From Arthrobacter_E sp044748305 (GTDB lineage: Bacteria > Actinomycetota > Actinomycetes > Actinomycetales > Micrococcaceae): a stretch of 64,000 nt of DNA. The DNA lies in assembly GCF_044748305.1 (NCBI RefSeq), contig NZ_JBIVFT010000003.1:1-64000 (forward strand), given 5' to 3'. The notes beneath the pieces were generated by a model, which worked only from the letters and a program-made list of their open reading frames with translations, searched no databases and was not told the DNA's origin. This document shows positions 27,461 through 35,814 of this stretch, in pieces; within the stretch, counting starts at the first letter, position 1, and each line of letters opens with the position of its first letter. The translations under genes and the position numbers were made by a program.

Positions 27461-28497
27461 CGCTTCACACACTCCGCCCGTCCACCCCGAAGAACCGGCG
27501 GCCGGCCGCCCGGGCCGCAGCCCTGGTCCTGGGCCTGACCTTCCTGACAGGCTGCGGGCAGTCCGTCACGGACGCCACCCGGCAGACCGCCCCGGCCTCC
27601 GCAGCCACTCCCGCCGGGCAGATCCAGAACTGCGGACGAACCCTGGCCTTCACCAGCATCCCGAGCCGGGCTGTTGCGATGACTCCTGGGCAGTCCGAAC
27701 TCCTGATCAAGCTGGGGCTGGCTGATTCCGTGGTGGCGGAAGCCCAATCCAAAGGCAGGGAGCTGGCCGCCGAACTCAAATCCACGGGGAAGGTGATTCA
27801 ACTCAGCGATAAGACACCGCCGGGACGGGAATCCCTGCTGGGTGTGCGACCCGATTTCGTCTACTCCCCCACCGGCTACGAGTTCACCGCGGAGCAGGGC
27901 TTCGCCAGCATCGAGCAGCTGAAGAAGGCCGGGGCCGAGTCCTATGTCGCGACCGCGGGCTGCTTGGAACGCCGTAGTTCCGCCGAGGTCGGCGATCTGC
28001 TGACGGACATCGGCAACCTCGGGGCCATTTTCGGCGTCAGAGACCGGGCCGCCGCGGTGCAGGAGGAGGCCCGGACCGCGCTGAACGACGTGAGCAAGGC
28101 GGTTGACGGCAAGAAGCGGCCCCGCGTTCTCGAGGTGTTCGTGGAGGGCAGCACCATCTCCGCGATCGGTGCCGGAATCGAGCACGACATGATCCACCGG
28201 GCCGGCGGCGACAACGTCTTCTCCCCCACGGACCCCGCATTCAGTTCGTTCTTCTCCGCAGTGATCTCGCCGGAGACACTGACCCAGAAGAACCCCGAGG
28301 CCATCGTCTTCACCACGCTGGACAAGGCGCACGAACAGGCCACCCTCGCCTTCCTCCGGCAGAAATTCCCCAACGTCCCCGCGGTGAAGGACAACCGTCT
28401 GATCGCCATCGATTCCGACGAGGTGATGCCCGGCACCTGGGGAAACATCCGCGCCGTGCAGGAGATCGCCCGCGGGCTGCATCCCGCCGCGTCCTGA
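27457..28497 (+). CDS. Metal-chelate binding lipoprotein
   Basis: The 346-residue protein has a signal peptide ending in the lipobox LTGC (Cys near residue 30), so it is anchored outside the membrane. The rest is a type III (FepB/BtuF) periplasmic-binding fold: SIPSRAVAMTPGQSELLIKLGLADSVVA, LLGVRPDFVYSP, and NPEAIVFTTLDKAHEQA. It would hand the chelate to the permease at 25437. The ligand cannot be read from sequence. The metalloregulator box in front and its twin at the RiPP cluster raise the possibility that the ligand is the metal-loaded RiPP. Confidence 0.92.
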   Translation: MTLHTLRPSTPKNRRPAARAAALVLGLTFLTGCGQSVTDATRQTAPASAATPAGQIQNCGRTLAFTSIPSRAVAMTPGQSELLIKLGLADSVVAEAQSKGRELAAELKSTGKVIQLSDKTPPGRESLLGVRPDFVYSPTGYEFTAEQGFASIEQLKKAGAESYVATAGCLERRSSAEVGDLLTDIGNLGAIFGVRDRAAAVQEEARTALNDVSKAVDGKKRPRVLEVFVEGSTISAIGAGIEHDMIHRAGGDNVFSPTDPAFSSFFSAVISPETLTQKNPEAIVFTTLDKAHEQATLAFLRQKFPNVPAVKDNRLIAIDSDEVMPGTWGNIRAVQEIARGLHPAAS

Positions 28498-28568
28498 GCC
28501 GACGACGTCGCAGGGCGGCCACGCGGCGTCGTCGGCGTCATGCAGCGCTGAACGTCATCCGGCGTCAT

Positions 28569-28601
28569 GGAACCGCCGCTCAGGAATGGAGCGGCGGTTC
28601 C
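28569..28601. terminator. 13-bp hairpin after the importer operon
   Basis: GGAACCGCCGCTC and GAGCGGCGGTTCC (28569-28581, 28589-28601) pair perfectly around a seven-base loop, 71 bases after the lipoprotein stop. A short pyrimidine tract follows. Likely terminator. Confidence 0.65.
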
Positions 28602-28671
28602 TCCCGTTGCAGGCAACATCACCACGGACGCGCCACACGACGGCGCACCGCCTGCTGAACGAGGAGAGACC

Positions 28672-29583
28672 ATGGCACGTGCAGTACGGTACGAACAGTT
28701 CGGAGGGCCCGAGGTCCTCGACATCGCCGAAGTCCCCGAGCCGCATCCCGGCCCCGGTGAGGTACGGGTCCGGGTGACCGCGGCGGGCCTGAACCCTGTC
28801 GACTTCAAGATCTTCCACGGCGGCCCCGTCGCTCAGGCCTTCGGCGGAGCGCCGGGAGCCGGAGTGGGCAATGACTTCGCCGGGGTCGTCGACGAACTCG
28901 GCGAAGGTGTCAGCGGTTTCACCCTCGGTGACCGGGTGTTCGGCGGCAAGCGCCACGAGGCCCTCGCCGATTTCCTGATCACCACCCCCGAATCGCTCCA
29001 GCGCACGCCGGAGGAGCTGTCCGATCAGCTCGCCGCCACGCTGGACATCGCAGGCCGGACCGCAGCGGCGGCGATTGACCAGCTGGGGCTCAGCCCCGCC
29101 GACACGGTCCTGATCGGCGGGGCCGCCGGTGGAGTCGGCGCCCTGGCGACCCAGCTCGCCGTGGCCACCGGCGCGACAGTGATCGGCACGGCGTCCGAGC
29201 GGAACCACGAATTCCTCCGGGATCTGGGAGCCATTCCGGTCAGCTATGGCGACGGACTCCCGGAACGGGTCCGCGACCTGGGCACCCCGACCGCGGCGGC
29301 CGACCTCAACGGCACGGAGGTGATCGACACGGCGCAGGGATTCGGCGTTCCCGCCGAGCGGATCACGGCCATCGCCGCCCACGGGCACGACGCCGGCGGG
29401 TTCACCGCGACGGGTGGCGGAGATGCCGCCCCGGGAGCCTTGGGCCGGATCGCCCAGGGAGTCGCGGACGGCACCCTGTCCCTGCCCCTCGAAGCGAGTT
29501 ACCCGCTGGAGGAAGTCGCCGATGCCTACCGCCTCCTGGAAGAGGGGCACGTCCGCGGGAAAGTGGTGGTCACGCTCGTCTGA
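28672..29583 (+). CDS. Zinc-free alcohol dehydrogenase / quinone oxidoreductase-like
   Basis: The 303-residue MDR protein opens MARAVRYEQFGGPEVLDIAEVPEP, has AAGLNPVDFKIFHGG, and the NADPH-binding GGAAGGVGALATQLAVATGATVIGTASE. No structural or catalytic zinc Cys cluster is seen, as in quinone oxidoreductase-type members. ATG 28672 follows GAGGAGAGA. The substrate is unknown. It converges with the HxlR gene. Confidence 0.92.
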   Translation: MARAVRYEQFGGPEVLDIAEVPEPHPGPGEVRVRVTAAGLNPVDFKIFHGGPVAQAFGGAPGAGVGNDFAGVVDELGEGVSGFTLGDRVFGGKRHEALADFLITTPESLQRTPEELSDQLAATLDIAGRTAAAAIDQLGLSPADTVLIGGAAGGVGALATQLAVATGATVIGTASERNHEFLRDLGAIPVSYGDGLPERVRDLGTPTAAADLNGTEVIDTAQGFGVPAERITAIAAHGHDAGGFTATGGGDAAPGALGRIAQGVADGTLSLPLEASYPLEEVADAYRLLEEGHVRGKVVVTLV

Positions 29584-29674
29584 GGGCGTTCTCCGTGGGC
29601 CGGCGGTCGTCGTGGCAGCACAGCCAGCCGTCCGGCCCACCTCGGCGTTCAGCCGTCGAGGTTCAAGCGAGCGC

Positions 29675-30052
29675 TCATACCGCCGTCGTCGAGCTTTCCC
29701 GGGCGCGGAGAAGCTCGTCGAGGTGCCTCTCACTCCACGCCCTGACCGCGTCGATCACCTCAATGAGGCTGCTGCCGAGCGCTGTGAGCTCATATTCGAC
29801 GCGGGGAGGGTTCTCCTCAAAGTCGAGCCGCACGGCGAGCCCGTCTCTGACCATGTCCCGGAGTGTCTGCGACAGCACTTTCGCGGTGACCCCGCCCATC
29901 GCTTCTCGCAGTTCCGTGAATCGGCGCGGACGATCGGCAAGGCAGAGAATGACCATCCCCATCCACTTGCCTCCGAGCTGAAAGGGGAAGGCGGCACTGG
30001 GGCACGCCGGATGAATGCGCTCGGGGCGTGCCGTGGTCTCGTCACCAGCCAT
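29675..30052 (-). CDS. HxlR-family regulator
   Basis: The 125-residue winged-helix protein has GGKWMGMVILCLADRPRRFTELREAMGGVTAKVLSQTLRDMVRDGLA and VEYELTALGSSL, typical of HxlR, but the usual Cys near the N-terminus is displaced to HPACPSAAFPF. It is divergent from the NAD(P)-binding protein at 30110 with 57 bases between, a common pairing in which HxlR controls the oxidoreductase in response to electrophiles. Confidence 0.92.
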   Translation of the reverse strand: MAGDETTARPERIHPACPSAAFPFQLGGKWMGMVILCLADRPRRFTELREAMGGVTAKVLSQTLRDMVRDGLAVRLDFEENPPRVEYELTALGSSLIEVIDAVRAWSERHLDELLRARESSTTAV

Positions 30053-30109
30053 TGAGTCGGTCCTCGGGTTTCGTTGAAGTAACCAGTTTCCCAAAGATAC
30101 CGCGGGCGC

Positions 30110-30823
30110 ATGAGACCAAACAGTCACTCTCGGATCGCGATCATCGGGGCCGGAGGACGCGCCGGAAGCGCTGTCACAGCTGCTGCTCGCACTCGTGGAC
30201 ACGAGGTCGCGGCGATCGTCCGTGACACGTCCCGCCACACCCATCTCACAGGGCTGGGCGCCTCCGTCGTGGCGGGTGACGCACTGAACGCGGAAACCCT
30301 GAAGACCGCCACCGCCGGGGCGGACGGAATCGTCCTGGCGGTCACCCCGTTCACCGCGCCGCCGCAATCCCTGGACGGCTTCGACGCCGGCTATTACGAA
30401 CGGATCACCGAAAACGCGCTGCTCGCGGCCAAGTCCAACGTGGTTCCGCGGCTCATCGTGATCGGATTGTTCGCCACCCTCCGCACGGCGGATGGATCTC
30501 TTGTCGCTGACGACGAGAAGCTTCTCCCCTCCTGGCTTCGCCCGTTTGCCGCGGCCCACGCGGCAGGCGTCGAACGGCTGAGGACGCTAGGAGACCAGGT
30601 CGACTGGCTCGCCATCACCCCGCCCCCTCATCTTGGCCACGAAACACCCACCACCGGCCGCTACACGCTCGGCACCGACGTCTTCGACCCGGCAGCCGGG
30701 ACATCACCCCTGTCATACGGCGACCTCGCCACCGCCGTCGTCGATCAGATCGACCAGCCCACACACCACCGCGAACAGCTCGCCGTCTACGCCGCACCAC
30801 CGGGCCATTCCCGGGGGATCTAG
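30110..30823 (+). CDS. NAD(P)-binding reductase (NmrA/YwnB-like)
   Basis: The 237-residue Rossmann protein begins with RIAIIGAGGRAGSAVTAAARTRGHEV and has GADGIVLAVTPF and RLIVIG, as in atypical SDRs of the YwnB/NmrA type. There is no canonical YxxxK. No good ribosome binding site precedes ATG 30110; TACCGC ends six bases before it, so it may be leaderless. It is the probable target of the divergent HxlR regulator. Confidence 0.85.
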   Translation: MRPNSHSRIAIIGAGGRAGSAVTAAARTRGHEVAAIVRDTSRHTHLTGLGASVVAGDALNAETLKTATAGADGIVLAVTPFTAPPQSLDGFDAGYYERITENALLAAKSNVVPRLIVIGLFATLRTADGSLVADDEKLLPSWLRPFAAAHAAGVERLRTLGDQVDWLAITPPPHLGHETPTTGRYTLGTDVFDPAAGTSPLSYGDLATAVVDQIDQPTHHREQLAVYAAPPGHSRGI

Positions 30824-30999
30824 AGGAGCAGAACGCCGGGCTAACACTCATCCCGACTTGACAAACCACTGGAAAGTGACGATGGGGTCGTCACCAATGC
30901 AAGCTCTGATGACTTCGCCGCACGGATCCGCCCGGCCCAACAGCAAGCAACCGGATAACGAGAGCTCCCGCAAACGAACGAGCGCTGTCGTGACGAGCG

Positions 31000-31839
31000 T
31001 CAGGGCTCAGCAGGCCGCCCCTGGTTCTCCGCCCGAGCCAGCGCTTGCTTGAGCTGCCTCACGGACCTGAAACCACTGGCCTCCGCCGCCACCGTCATGA
31101 GACGTGGGTTGGATATCCCCATCGCGAGGTACGCTCGCGCCTCCGAAAGCCGTCTCCGCTCTATTTCCCGACGCGGCGATGTCCCGAGGTCACCATACGG
31201 CCGATGCAGAGTCGGGGGTGAAACGTGCATCAGCCTAGCGAGTTCAACCACGTTGAAACCAGAGTCGCGGAACCGCTCTTCGATCAGGCTCTGCGCCTCC
31301 AAGAGCAGTTCCTCGGCGCGCGAGACGGCTGGGTTCCGCACGAGTCGCCGCTCATGAAGCAGGCCCGAAATCAAATGTTCAAGACTCTGCGAGTATGCAC
31401 GCCGCGCGTACGGATTCGCGACGGATCCCTCAACACCTAGCAAGGCGTCGGTCAAGGCAAGGGCGGCAACCCGGCCCGCCGACGAAACAGGAACCGGCTG
31501 GCCCATCAACCCACGAAAGGCTTTGCCGCCCAGGATTGTCGGGGAGACCCACCAGCCGACCCTTATAGAAGGTTCCCGCGTTTCCACTGCGGCGGCGGCC
31601 TCTCCGTCAAAGAGCACCAATTCGTTCGCTCGATACTCGCCCTTCTGCCCCTCATAGGAACCATCCGACGCCCCGTCAAGGACCAAGACAGCACAGATCA
31701 TTCCGGGGCGAGGAGCCAGCGCGAAAGTGCCATCGGAAGTCCACGTGCGAAACGCACTGAACAGCCCATTGGAGTCCCCCTGGACCAAAAACTTTCCAGG
31801 AGCTTCGGCAGATCCCCAGCCGAATGCTTCATTCTTCAT
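31000..31839 (-). CDS. AraC-family regulator
   Basis: The 279-residue protein has a cupin-like N-terminal half and two helix-turn-helices at the C-terminus (FNVVELARLMHVSPPTLHRPYGDLGTSPRREIERRRLSEARAYLA and LMTVAAEASGFRSVRQLKQAL). It opens the less GC-rich accessory segment. The region in front, shared with the Tat-signal protein at 32108, carries paired 12-bp direct repeats that could be its binding site. Confidence 0.88.
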   Translation of the reverse strand: MKNEAFGWGSAEAPGKFLVQGDSNGLFSAFRTWTSDGTFALAPRPGMICAVLVLDGASDGSYEGQKGEYRANELVLFDGEAAAAVETREPSIRVGWWVSPTILGGKAFRGLMGQPVPVSSAGRVAALALTDALLGVEGSVANPYARRAYSQSLEHLISGLLHERRLVRNPAVSRAEELLLEAQSLIEERFRDSGFNVVELARLMHVSPPTLHRPYGDLGTSPRREIERRRLSEARAYLAMGISNPRLMTVAAEASGFRSVRQLKQALARAENQGRPAEP

Positions 31840-32107
31840 GCCCGTAATTTACATGACTCATACGTCAATAATCTTCCCCTACCAAACCAGTACGAGCTTT
31901 ATTAAAGATGGGTCATGTTGCCTCAACAAACTAGCTTTCAGCCCCTTCTTGCAAAAACGTTAAGTGATTCTGCAAAAACGTTTCAAACATCAGTGTAAAT
32001 TTGCACCACAGGGTCGTAATTGATCTGATAGACGAGATCGGCAAACGTCGCATCACAGATACATGTCATGCAAGATGCGACTTATCGCATTCAAAATAGG
32101 GGGAAAA
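31840..32107. promoter_or_regulatory. AT-rich divergent region with paired direct repeats
   Basis: This 268-base region is much poorer in GC than its surroundings. TGCAAAAACGTT occurs at 31950-31961 and 31971-31982, a 21-bp spacing equal to two helical turns, as expected for a regulator binding one DNA face. It lies between the AraC gene and the secreted protein at 32108. Confidence 0.6.
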
Positions 32108-32710
32108 ATGCAACCAAATTCTGCTGATAAGTCTCTGATCGACCCCGGAGTCGGCCGACGCACGGTTGTAAGGGGCACGGCGTGGAGCGTCCCTGTCATT
32201 GCGGCATCAATTGCCGCACCCGGCGCAGCGGCCTCTCCGTCAGGCACCTACGGCGCAGCTGTATGGCCGACCGGAATCGTTGGAGAAGCCCGTCCCGGAA
32301 CGTTCTTGGAATCTCTCTGGTCAATCTGTAATGACGCCAGTAATCCGCTTCCCGCCGGCGCGACATTGAATGTCTATTACCCATATCCTATGACGTCCGG
32401 TGCCGCCAAAAAGGATGACATCTCCGGGAACAACAATCTTTTTCAGCAGGTAGGCGAGCCCCAAGGGCCGAATACCTGGTTCGATTCCAGTCAGGAGCTC
32501 TACTGGAAGACGGATTTCACGCTTACCGCTCCTCTGCCAGTCGGCGCCTGTTTCAATTTCGTCGCCAGCGCGGAAGTCTCGCCAAATTCAAACTGGACAT
32601 CAGGCACAAGACGCGACTTGGTCGCCACCATCAGTATGCCCCCCGGAATCACAGATCACGCGCCCGCGAACAACTGGGCGCAGCAAGGCCCGGTTATCTT
32701 CACTCGATAG
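32108..32710 (+). CDS. Tat-exported surface protein, module copy A
   Basis: The 200-residue product begins with a twin-arginine signal: GVGRRTVVRGTAWSVPVIAA then APGAAAS as the likely cleavage region. The mature part is rich in Thr, Pro, Asn and Trp with phrases such as NPLPAGATLNVYYPYP, suggesting a beta-sandwich surface protein. I do not recognise the domain. Its signal and the LPAG block match the protein at 43298, so the two are paralogs. ATG 32108 follows AGGGGGAAA. A strong hairpin follows the stop. Confidence 0.78.
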   Translation: MQPNSADKSLIDPGVGRRTVVRGTAWSVPVIAASIAAPGAAASPSGTYGAAVWPTGIVGEARPGTFLESLWSICNDASNPLPAGATLNVYYPYPMTSGAAKKDDISGNNNLFQQVGEPQGPNTWFDSSQELYWKTDFTLTAPLPVGACFNFVASAEVSPNSNWTSGTRRDLVATISMPPGITDHAPANNWAQQGPVIFTR

Positions 32711-32717
32711 CCGGAAA

Positions 32718-32764
32718 CATCGGCGGGGCAGAATGATGGACGTTGGGGGCCTGCCCCGCCGATG
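32718..32764 (+). terminator. 14-bp hairpin after module copy A
   Basis: CATCGGCGGGGCAG (32718-32731) and its complement (32751-32764) pair perfectly around 19 bases, just after the stop at 32710. Likely terminator. Confidence 0.7.
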
Positions 32765-32832
32765 AAATTCACTGCAGTACACGGTCGAGTAGTCAATTCC
32801 CCACCTCCACACAAGCGGAAGGATCTGTTCGC

Positions 32833-33273
32833 ATGAATGTTCCAACTCACCTCACGGCTGCCCGAATATCGGCACTCCTGGCCCTGGCGGTCCCGGTCGG
32901 AATCTTGCTTGCCATCGCTCTGTCGAACTCGGCGAGCAACTCATGGGCCGCTGTGTGTGCCGCTCTTGCGACGCTGGCTCTGCTCTGGGTCCTGGACCGT
33001 TCGGCGAACAGGGTCGCACACCGCCTGGGTTCTACGCGTCTGCCGTGGGCTCTCTGGGGTACCGTCACTGTGTCATTCTGGGTTGGCCTAGCAGCTCTGG
33101 TCCAGGTCGGGTTTCTGTTTGCCGCGAATGATTCTGACAAGCCTGCGGATTCGGTCGTCTCAACAATGATTGCGACGGGGGTTCTCGGTTGCGCCTCTGC
33201 TGCCTCCACCGTGGTGCTCGCTGGCGTGGTGCTGATTCGAATCACGAAGAACCGGGCCAGGCTGGCAAGCTGA
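32833..33273 (+). CDS. Four-helix membrane protein of unknown function
   Basis: The 146-residue protein has four hydrophobic segments (residues ~10-28, 36-52, 72-92, 112-134) with short loops and a basic C-terminus. It is not a family I know. ATG 32833 follows GGAAGGAT. It lies between the Tat-signal protein and the small MK-F protein of module A and could belong to the module, although copy B has no counterpart. Confidence 0.65.
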   Translation: MNVPTHLTAARISALLALAVPVGILLAIALSNSASNSWAAVCAALATLALLWVLDRSANRVAHRLGSTRLPWALWGTVTVSFWVGLAALVQVGFLFAANDSDKPADSVVSTMIATGVLGCASAASTVVLAGVVLIRITKNRARLAS

Positions 33274-33411
33274 CCCGAGTAGCACCTCAGCCCAAGGACG
33301 AAAGCCGTACCTGTCACGCGAAGGTTAATTCGGTAGTATCTCGGTGGCTTCACCACGGAATTTGAAGAATTCACTGCAGAAAATTCGTGCAACTAGGCGA
33401 TCTCTTTTAAA

Positions 33412-33627
33412 ATGAAACTCTTCCTTATCGCAAAAGATCCGGACACTGGAGCCTCTCATCTTCTAGAGGTCGAGGGAGATGACTACCGGGACGCACTTGA
33501 TCGGTTGGGGAGTCTCTCGAGGACCAGAGCAGCCCTCCAAGGTGATCGGAGAGACACTGCCGAGTCTTCGTATGGCGGTCCCCCGGCCGGCCCGCGTCCC
33601 AGTACCGCTCGCTCCCTCGAAATCTAA
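33412..33627 (+). CDS. Small MK-F protein, module copy A
   Basis: The 71-residue product starts MKLFLIAKDPDTGASHLLEV and continues EGDDYRDALDRLGS. The protein at 44170 has the same plan: MKIFF, an acidic-hydroxyl loop, LLLESEAADY, then an amphipathic helix. Both sit after a Tat-signal protein gene. After the shared ~37 residues the sequence becomes Pro/Ser/Arg-rich, so the 3' half may have been lost or shifted. No good ribosome binding site is visible. Confidence 0.55.
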   Translation: MKLFLIAKDPDTGASHLLEVEGDDYRDALDRLGSLSRTRAALQGDRRDTAESSYGGPPAGPRPSTARSLEI

Positions 33628-33636
33628 CCAAAACTT

Positions 33637-33671
33637 GGAGATCTTTCGGTCTTGGGGGGCGAAAGATCTCC
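33637..33671. terminator. 12-bp hairpin
   Basis: GGAGATCTTTCG (33637-33648) and CGAAAGATCTCC (33660-33671) pair perfectly, ten bases after the stop of the small protein. Likely terminator. Confidence 0.6.
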
Positions 33672-33712
33672 GAAGCCGGCGGCCTGAGCCTCCTTCTCGG
33701 GTCGCCTTCCCT

Positions 33713-33753
33713 GCGGTTGCGCTTCCTCCTCCGTCACCGGGAAGCGCAACCGC
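33713..33753. terminator. 14-bp hairpin
   Basis: GCGGTTGCGCTTCC (33713-33726) and its complement (33740-33753) pair perfectly. It is the second strong hairpin within 120 bases. The intervening sequence holds no convincing gene. Confidence 0.6.
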
Positions 33754-33766
33754 GCACAAGGGTCTG

Positions 33767-33901
33767 ATGAATCTCGACATCGCCAATCATTCAGCGATTG
33801 AAGTACGCTCTTCCGTGCTAAAGCAGAGCTTGCTTGTGGTCCGAGGCAAGGATCAGTGGGATCTGATCCGGCTCGCGCCGAGCTATGCGGTTCCGTCATG
33901 A
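33767..33901 (+). CDS. Possible 44-residue ORF
   Basis: A short frame beginning MNLDIANHSAIEVRSSVLKQ follows AAGGG and is in a locally gene-like stretch. I recognise nothing in it. It could be a gene remnant. It is listed only because the surrounding 340 bases are otherwise non-coding. Confidence 0.2.
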   Translation: MNLDIANHSAIEVRSSVLKQSLLVVRGKDQWDLIRLAPSYAVPS

Positions 33902-33967
33902 TGCGCACAGCAGGGGTTCTCTCTTTATAAGGATTTTACGAAGTCCAAAGCGACAATCGAGGCAGAT

Positions 33968-34633
33968 ATGAGGCGAACCAAGTACAAGGGAAGGACGCCG
34001 GACCTATTCCACGGCGGACGAGCCGGATTGCGAGCTGGCGACATCCTGATCCCGGGGCTGGAACAGCCGGACATGGGCTTACAGTGGTTGCCGGCCGCCT
34101 TCTTGGAGGAGTACTCGCCTGAATGGGTGTACGTAACCACCGACATAGATCTCGCCCGTGACTATGCAGGAGTACGGGCCCAGATTGAGCGTCTGTGGTC
34201 CGGGGCCCTGTATAAAGTAGCTATCATCGGCCCACAGACTGAGGATCCGGATTACCCAACGGGCATCTCGTACAGATGCTACAGAGCGAAAATTCTCAAC
34301 GTGCTTGACGAGGACGTGCCTCCCTCAATCTCGGTGACAGGGGCCGCACTGAATTATCAAACCTGGGACGATGGATCACCGCTCTATGACCATGAGGGTT
34401 ATCCGCTTCCAAATCAGGTTGGCCAGTTCCTGGGCGTCACCGCCGAAGACCTTCGCGACCTAGGCTACGGAGCTCGCTTTCGCTTCATTGAGAGGCGGCA
34501 AGCACAGCTGATACACCGAACCTTTCCAGGTATGAATCAAGCCAAGATGAACGAACTCATCACTCAGGTCACCGTCATGAAGAGGTCATCTCCTGGCAAG
34601 CTTCGAGGGGGATCATGTTATCGAGGTGCTTGA
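33968..34633 (+). CDS. Arr-like ADP-ribosyltransferase-fold protein
   Basis: Residues ~10-110 follow the layout of rifampicin ADP-ribosyltransferase Arr: LFHGGRAGLRAGDILIPG (Arr YHG...L..GDLL..G), VYVTTDIDLARDYAG (Arr YFSA...A..GAELA), LYKVAIIGPQTEDPDY (Arr IYIVEPTGPFEDDPN) and SYRCYRAKILNVLDEDVPPS. The His and Tyr of the NAD site are therefore present. About 100 extra residues follow, unlike the ~140-residue Arr, so another target is possible. ATG 33968 follows GAGG. It stands alone in the accessory segment. Confidence 0.6.
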   Translation: MRRTKYKGRTPDLFHGGRAGLRAGDILIPGLEQPDMGLQWLPAAFLEEYSPEWVYVTTDIDLARDYAGVRAQIERLWSGALYKVAIIGPQTEDPDYPTGISYRCYRAKILNVLDEDVPPSISVTGAALNYQTWDDGSPLYDHEGYPLPNQVGQFLGVTAEDLRDLGYGARFRFIERRQAQLIHRTFPGMNQAKMNELITQVTVMKRSSPGKLRGGSCYRGA

Positions 34634-34759
34634 GCCAGACGAGAATTACCGGCGATCACAAAGCGCTGACCTGGCTACTGACGTCCCCGACAACCCTTTG
34701 AATACGATCATCGAGGTTGGACGCTCAGCTAACGTGGCAGCGCTTGTGGTCGGCATCCC

Positions 34760-35075
34760 TTGCTGTTCGCCAGGATTTCGCAGCTGTCGACGGTCCCGTG
34801 GATGTCCCGCTCGCGGCGGACACTTTGGGCGCCCGTCGAGTTTCCGATATGGCTCATCTCGCGGCCCGGAACGAACTCGACAGGTCGGTGACGACGCAAT
34901 CGTTCGCATGGGCAGGCTCCTTTGGGGTAGCCGCCGAATCGCGGTCGAACACGGTGCCGCTGCCGCCCACCCAGGGTCCCTCACACTCGGCGGATATCAC
35001 CCGCCACCTGGAGAAACGATCTGCGTTGTTCTGTGTGATGCCAACATCAACTCCAACGACTTCATCATCTCCCCA
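34760..35075 (+). pseudogene. Threonine/serine dehydratase remnant
   Basis: Two frames together spell the C-terminal part of a PLP threonine dehydratase: DFAAVDGPVDVPLAADTLGARRVSDMA around 34770-34860 in one frame, then VGDDAIVRMGRLLW, RIAVEHGAAAA and GETICVVLCDANINSNDF around 34890-35065 in another. The order and spacing match the family (…SLGARR…, …EPSGA-like…, …VVLCGANT…). The N-terminal PLP domain is absent. A frameshift near 34885 and the missing half make it non-functional. Confidence 0.65.
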
Positions 35076-35409
35076 ACTGCCTGAACGAGGTAGGCGCCGC
35101 CGAAGAGCACCTCAACCGCCCGAGAATTGTCGCCTTCGCCTCGAACACCGCCAGACCGGCGCGGCCACCCAGACCGTGCGGGTCTGACCGCCTCCATCAG
35201 AACATCGACCAGTTCCAAACCACTGTCAGACTGCCGCAACTCGTCGCCAATCACCTCGCGCTGAGTTGAAGTAGCTTAACTACAAGAAGCAGGGACGGCC
35301 TTAGATCATATGGGCTACGGTGATCTGAGCGCGACCACCCCGCCAACTTGCGTCTCTGAGAGCGACGGTCCAACACCTCCAGAAACCCATGAGCACTCGA
35401 GACCTGTTT
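35076..35409. other. Intergenic region without a recognisable gene
   Basis: I see no supported gene, hairpin or tRNA here. Short frames occur but resemble nothing. It separates the dehydratase remnant from the SnoaL-like gene. Confidence 0.5.
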
Positions 35410-35814
35410 TCAGCTCATGGCATCCCTGACGAGGGCAGTGTCGACAAACTGCTCGAAGCGGACGATGAGCCCCCCGCGCACTGTGAAATGGTGGGCGACT
35501 CTGACATTGAGGTCTTTGCCCGTTGCGTTGTTGCGCGCGGTATATCGGGCCAGTACCACCACGTTCTCGCCTTCGGTGACGTACTGGTCATCATGGGCGG
35601 TCCAGTCAGTCCAGTCCCGGCCGAGGACCTCCATCACGTGCGACGTGACCCCGCCCGGAGTTCGATAGGTTCCCGCGAGCGGGAAACCCGCCATCTCAGT
35701 CCATTCCACATCGGGCGCAAGCGTCATTCGCAATGTTTCCAGGTCGCCGGCCGCCGACGCAAGATACTGGCGCCGGACGACGTCGCCCGGCTCAGTCGAA
35801 TCGGTCAGCCCCAC
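35410..35814 (-). CDS. SnoaL-like (NTF2-fold) protein
   Basis: The 134-residue protein has the NTF2/SnoaL pattern: VRRQYLASAAGDLETLRMTLAPDVEWTE at the N-terminus and VAHHFTVRGGLIVRFEQFVDT at the end. Such proteins are small cyclases, isomerases or accessory folds. GTG 35814 follows GGGGGAGAT and lies inside the end of the upstream MBL-fold gene (10-base overlap), so they form a two-gene operon. Confidence 0.85.
   Translation of the reverse strand: MGLTDSTEPGDVVRRQYLASAAGDLETLRMTLAPDVEWTEMAGFPLAGTYRTPGGVTSHVMEVLGRDWTDWTAHDDQYVTEGENVVVLARYTARNNATGKDLNVRVAHHFTVRGGLIVRFEQFVDTALVRDAMS

Noticed and set aside
30824..30999. A possible C-terminal protein remnant (frame with SDDFAARIRPAQQQATG)
   Set aside because: The frame looks gene-like for about 35 codons but resembles no family I can name, so it is not annotated.
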